Part shown: positions 47,993 through 49,348 of the stretch, one piece after another
How the letters are laid out: the number at the start of each line of letters is the position of its first letter
Position numbering within the stretch: position 1 is the first letter of the stretch
Origin: Frondihabitans peucedani
GTDB lineage: Bacteria > Actinomycetota > Actinomycetes > Actinomycetales > Microbacteriaceae
Assembly: GCF_039537585.1 (NCBI RefSeq)
Contig: NZ_BAABAU010000012.1
Span: forward strand, 1-49,348
DNA length: 49,348 bases
Direction: 5' to 3'
Made by a program: the position numbers and the translations under genes
Notes under the pieces: generated by a model
Told to the model about the DNA's origin: nothing
Database searches by the model: none
The model's input: only the letters and a program-made list of their open reading frames with translations

Positions 47993-49348
47993 ATGATCAC
48001 CAGACTCTCTCGCAGGGTGCGCGTCCTCGGCGTCCTGATCGGAGCGCTCGCCCTCGGGGCCACGTCCCTGCCGGTGGCGGCGACTGCCGCTGCCGCTCCG
48101 GTCGGGGCCGCCGCCTCGGCCGCGTCGTCCGTCGCCGTCGCGTCGTCCGTCGCCGTCGCGTCCGGCCACCGCGCCGACGACCCCGTGGCTCACGACCCCA
48201 CCATGGTGAAGGAGGGCGGCTGGTACTACCTCGCCATCACCGGCGACGCCGGGAAGGCCGACACGTTCCTCCCGCTCAAGCGCTCGCGCGACCTCGTCCA
48301 CTGGGAGGACCTCGCTCCCGTGTTCACGATCCTGCCCTCCTGGATCGCCCCGGCGCTCGGCGTCGACGCGGCCTCGGCCCCGAAGGACCTCTGGGCGCCC
48401 GACCTCAGCTACTCGCACGGCGAGTGGCGGCTGTACTACGCCGCCAGCATCTTCGGGAAGAACACCTCCGTGATCGGTTTGGCCACGACGAAGACGCTCG
48501 ACCCGCGGAGTCGCGACTTCGGCTGGCACGACCGGGGTCAGGTCGTGAAGTCCACCGACTACCAGCAGCCCGGCGGCACCAGCTTCAACGCGATCGACCC
48601 CAGCATCACGGTCGACCGCTCCGGCCAGACCTGGCTCTCGTTCGGCTCCTTCTTCTCGGGCATCTGGCTGCACCGCATCGACGGAGCCACCGGCAGGGTC
48701 CCGGCCGGCGACGTCGCCGTCCACCTCGCCGAGCGGGCCGCTCCCGACGCGGAGGAGAACTCGACCATCGTCTACCGGAACGGCTCCTACTACCTGTTCC
48801 TCTCCTTCGACTACTGCTGCCGCGGCATCGACAGCGACTACCGCACCGTCGTCGGCAGGGCGTCGAGCATCACGGGACCGTACGTCGACGCGTCGGGGGC
48901 GCCGATGCTGAACGGCACGGGCGGCACGGAGGTGATGCGCGGCTACAACGAGTTCGTCGGAGCCGGGGGAGCGGACATCCTGCTGGGCTCCGGCGCGCAG
49001 CCCGACCTCGTCGTCAACCACTACTACGACGCGACCGACGGCGCCGTCCCGAAGCTCAGCATCCGCACGCTCACCTGGAGCTCCGGCGGCTGGCCCCGGG
49101 TGAGTCCGCCGCTCAACCCCAGCCGCTCCGTGGGCCACGGAGACGCGTACGTCACCATCTCGCCGCGCGCCGCCGACACGGTCGTGGAGAACGCAGAATG
49201 CGGGTACGAGGGGGCGAACATCGGCCTCGGCGACGATGCGGGCACGGCCTGCCAGGAGTGGCAGCTCAGCGACCGCGGCTCGGGCACGCGCCTCACGAAC
49301 CGCTTCAGCAACGACGTCGCCGAAGACGCAGGATGCGTGAACACCGAC
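47993..49348 (+). CDS. Secreted GH43 arabinanase-like enzyme (cut by the right edge)
   Basis: At least 452 residues without a stop. A signal peptide (RVLGVLIGALALGATSLPVA) is followed by an Ala/Ser/Val stretch from an 18-bp tandem repeat, then a GH43 five-bladed propeller. AHDPTMVKEGGWYYL has the base Asp, NAIDPSITVD the second Asp and AEENSTIVYRNGSYYLFLSF the acid Glu. DYCCRGIDSDYRTVVGRASS is typical of endo-1,5-alpha-arabinanases (GH43_5). The C-terminal end (AECGYEGANIGLG, ACQEWQLSDRGSGTRLTNRF) begins a ricin-type lectin domain. GGGGAGG precedes the ATG. It should degrade plant arabinan outside the cell. Confidence 0.92.
   Translation, partial: MITRLSRRVRVLGVLIGALALGATSLPVAATAAAAPVGAAASAASSVAVASSVAVASGHRADDPVAHDPTMVKEGGWYYLAITGDAGKADTFLPLKRSRDLVHWEDLAPVFTILPSWIAPALGVDAASAPKDLWAPDLSYSHGEWRLYYAASIFGKNTSVIGLATTKTLDPRSRDFGWHDRGQVVKSTDYQQPGGTSFNAIDPSITVDRSGQTWLSFGSFFSGIWLHRIDGATGRVPAGDVAVHLAERAAPDAEENSTIVYRNGSYYLFLSFDYCCRGIDSDYRTVVGRASSITGPYVDASGAPMLNGTGGTEVMRGYNEFVGAGGADILLGSGAQPDLVVNHYYDATDGAVPKLSIRTLTWSSGGWPRVSPPLNPSRSVGHGDAYVTISPRAADTVVENAECGYEGANIGLGDDAGTACQEWQLSDRGSGTRLTNRFSNDVAEDAGCVNTD

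Larger units (their letters stand above)
2715..48335. repeat. Dispersed octamer GCAGGATC/GATCCTGC, 54 copies
   Basis: I count 26 GCAGGATC and 28 GATCCTGC on the plus strand. Positions in the densest part include 13422, 14250, 14903, 15568, 16162, 16600, 16693 and 16852. With about 70% GC, fewer than two would be expected. Only four (2715, 5292, 8390, 9044) precede 12.4 kb. In at least 12 genes-in-frame cases it encodes Asp-Pro-Ala as GAT-CCT-GCN, using codons otherwise uncommon here. Confidence 0.93.

Noticed and set aside
2715-48335. The octamer as a polar chromosome-segregation (KOPS) signal
   Set aside because: The two orientations are almost equal (26 and 28) and interleaved, whereas KOPS are strongly strand-biased.

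Overview
The window is 49.3 kb of high-GC DNA from an actinobacterium, most likely in or near the Microbacteriaceae. The evidence is the codon use, frequent GTG starts, actinobacterial families (DUF4193, DUF2510, a CU044_5270-type anti-sigma factor, an RskA-like anti-sigma factor) and the general gene stock. No rRNA, tRNA, CRISPR array or intact mobile element was found. The genus is not resolved.

Left part (1-12.4 kb). A truncated aldo/keto reductase and a serine-recombinase gene broken by frameshifts sit at the left edge as a recombination scar. They are followed by an MDR-type oxidoreductase, an MFS exporter overlapping an HSL-type esterase, and a sugar-catabolism block. That block holds an Frc/Rbs-type ABC importer, a Gfo/Idh/MocA dehydrogenase, a TIM-barrel isomerase and a divergent LacI regulator with a perfect 12-bp operator candidate. 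Next come hxlA-hxlB, the two ribulose-monophosphate enzymes, with a divergent regulator that joins an ATPase-like domain to a LuxR helix-turn-helix.

Middle (12.5-36 kb). This part holds a luciferase-type monooxygenase, an ECF sigma factor with its anti-sigma-like partner, an orphan 785-codon kinase-like membrane protein, DUF4193, and an NhaA-DsbA fusion. It continues with an SGNH-like/GAF fusion, a TasA/CalY-like secreted protein, a peptidase E, a P-loop kinase, an SDR, a methyltransferase, a MarR-arsenate reductase pair, an ArpA-like TetR, a CsbD protein of 58 residues, and several small conserved unknowns. A DsbA-like protein, an L,D-transpeptidase and an Ig-like secreted protein close it.

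Right part (36-49.3 kb). A Tat-exported ferritin-like protein is followed by an SDR/TetR pair bracketed by two 72-bp REP-like repeats, and by a YeiH-type transporter. Then comes a gamma-butyrolactone-type signalling cassette: an AfsA homologue, an ArpA/ScbR-type receptor and an NAD-dependent epimerase-like reductase. Two equal-spaced operator-like elements lie upstream of afsA. After it come YceI/ECF sigma/anti-sigma, and divergent GH2 and GH43 glycoside hydrolases.

Two things stand out. One is the butyrolactone cassette, in a lineage where such signalling is little described. The other is the octamer GCAGGATC/GATCCTGC, which I count 54 times against roughly two expected from base composition. 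It shows no strand bias, is often written with otherwise rare codons, and is about four times sparser in the first 12.4 kb than in the rest.
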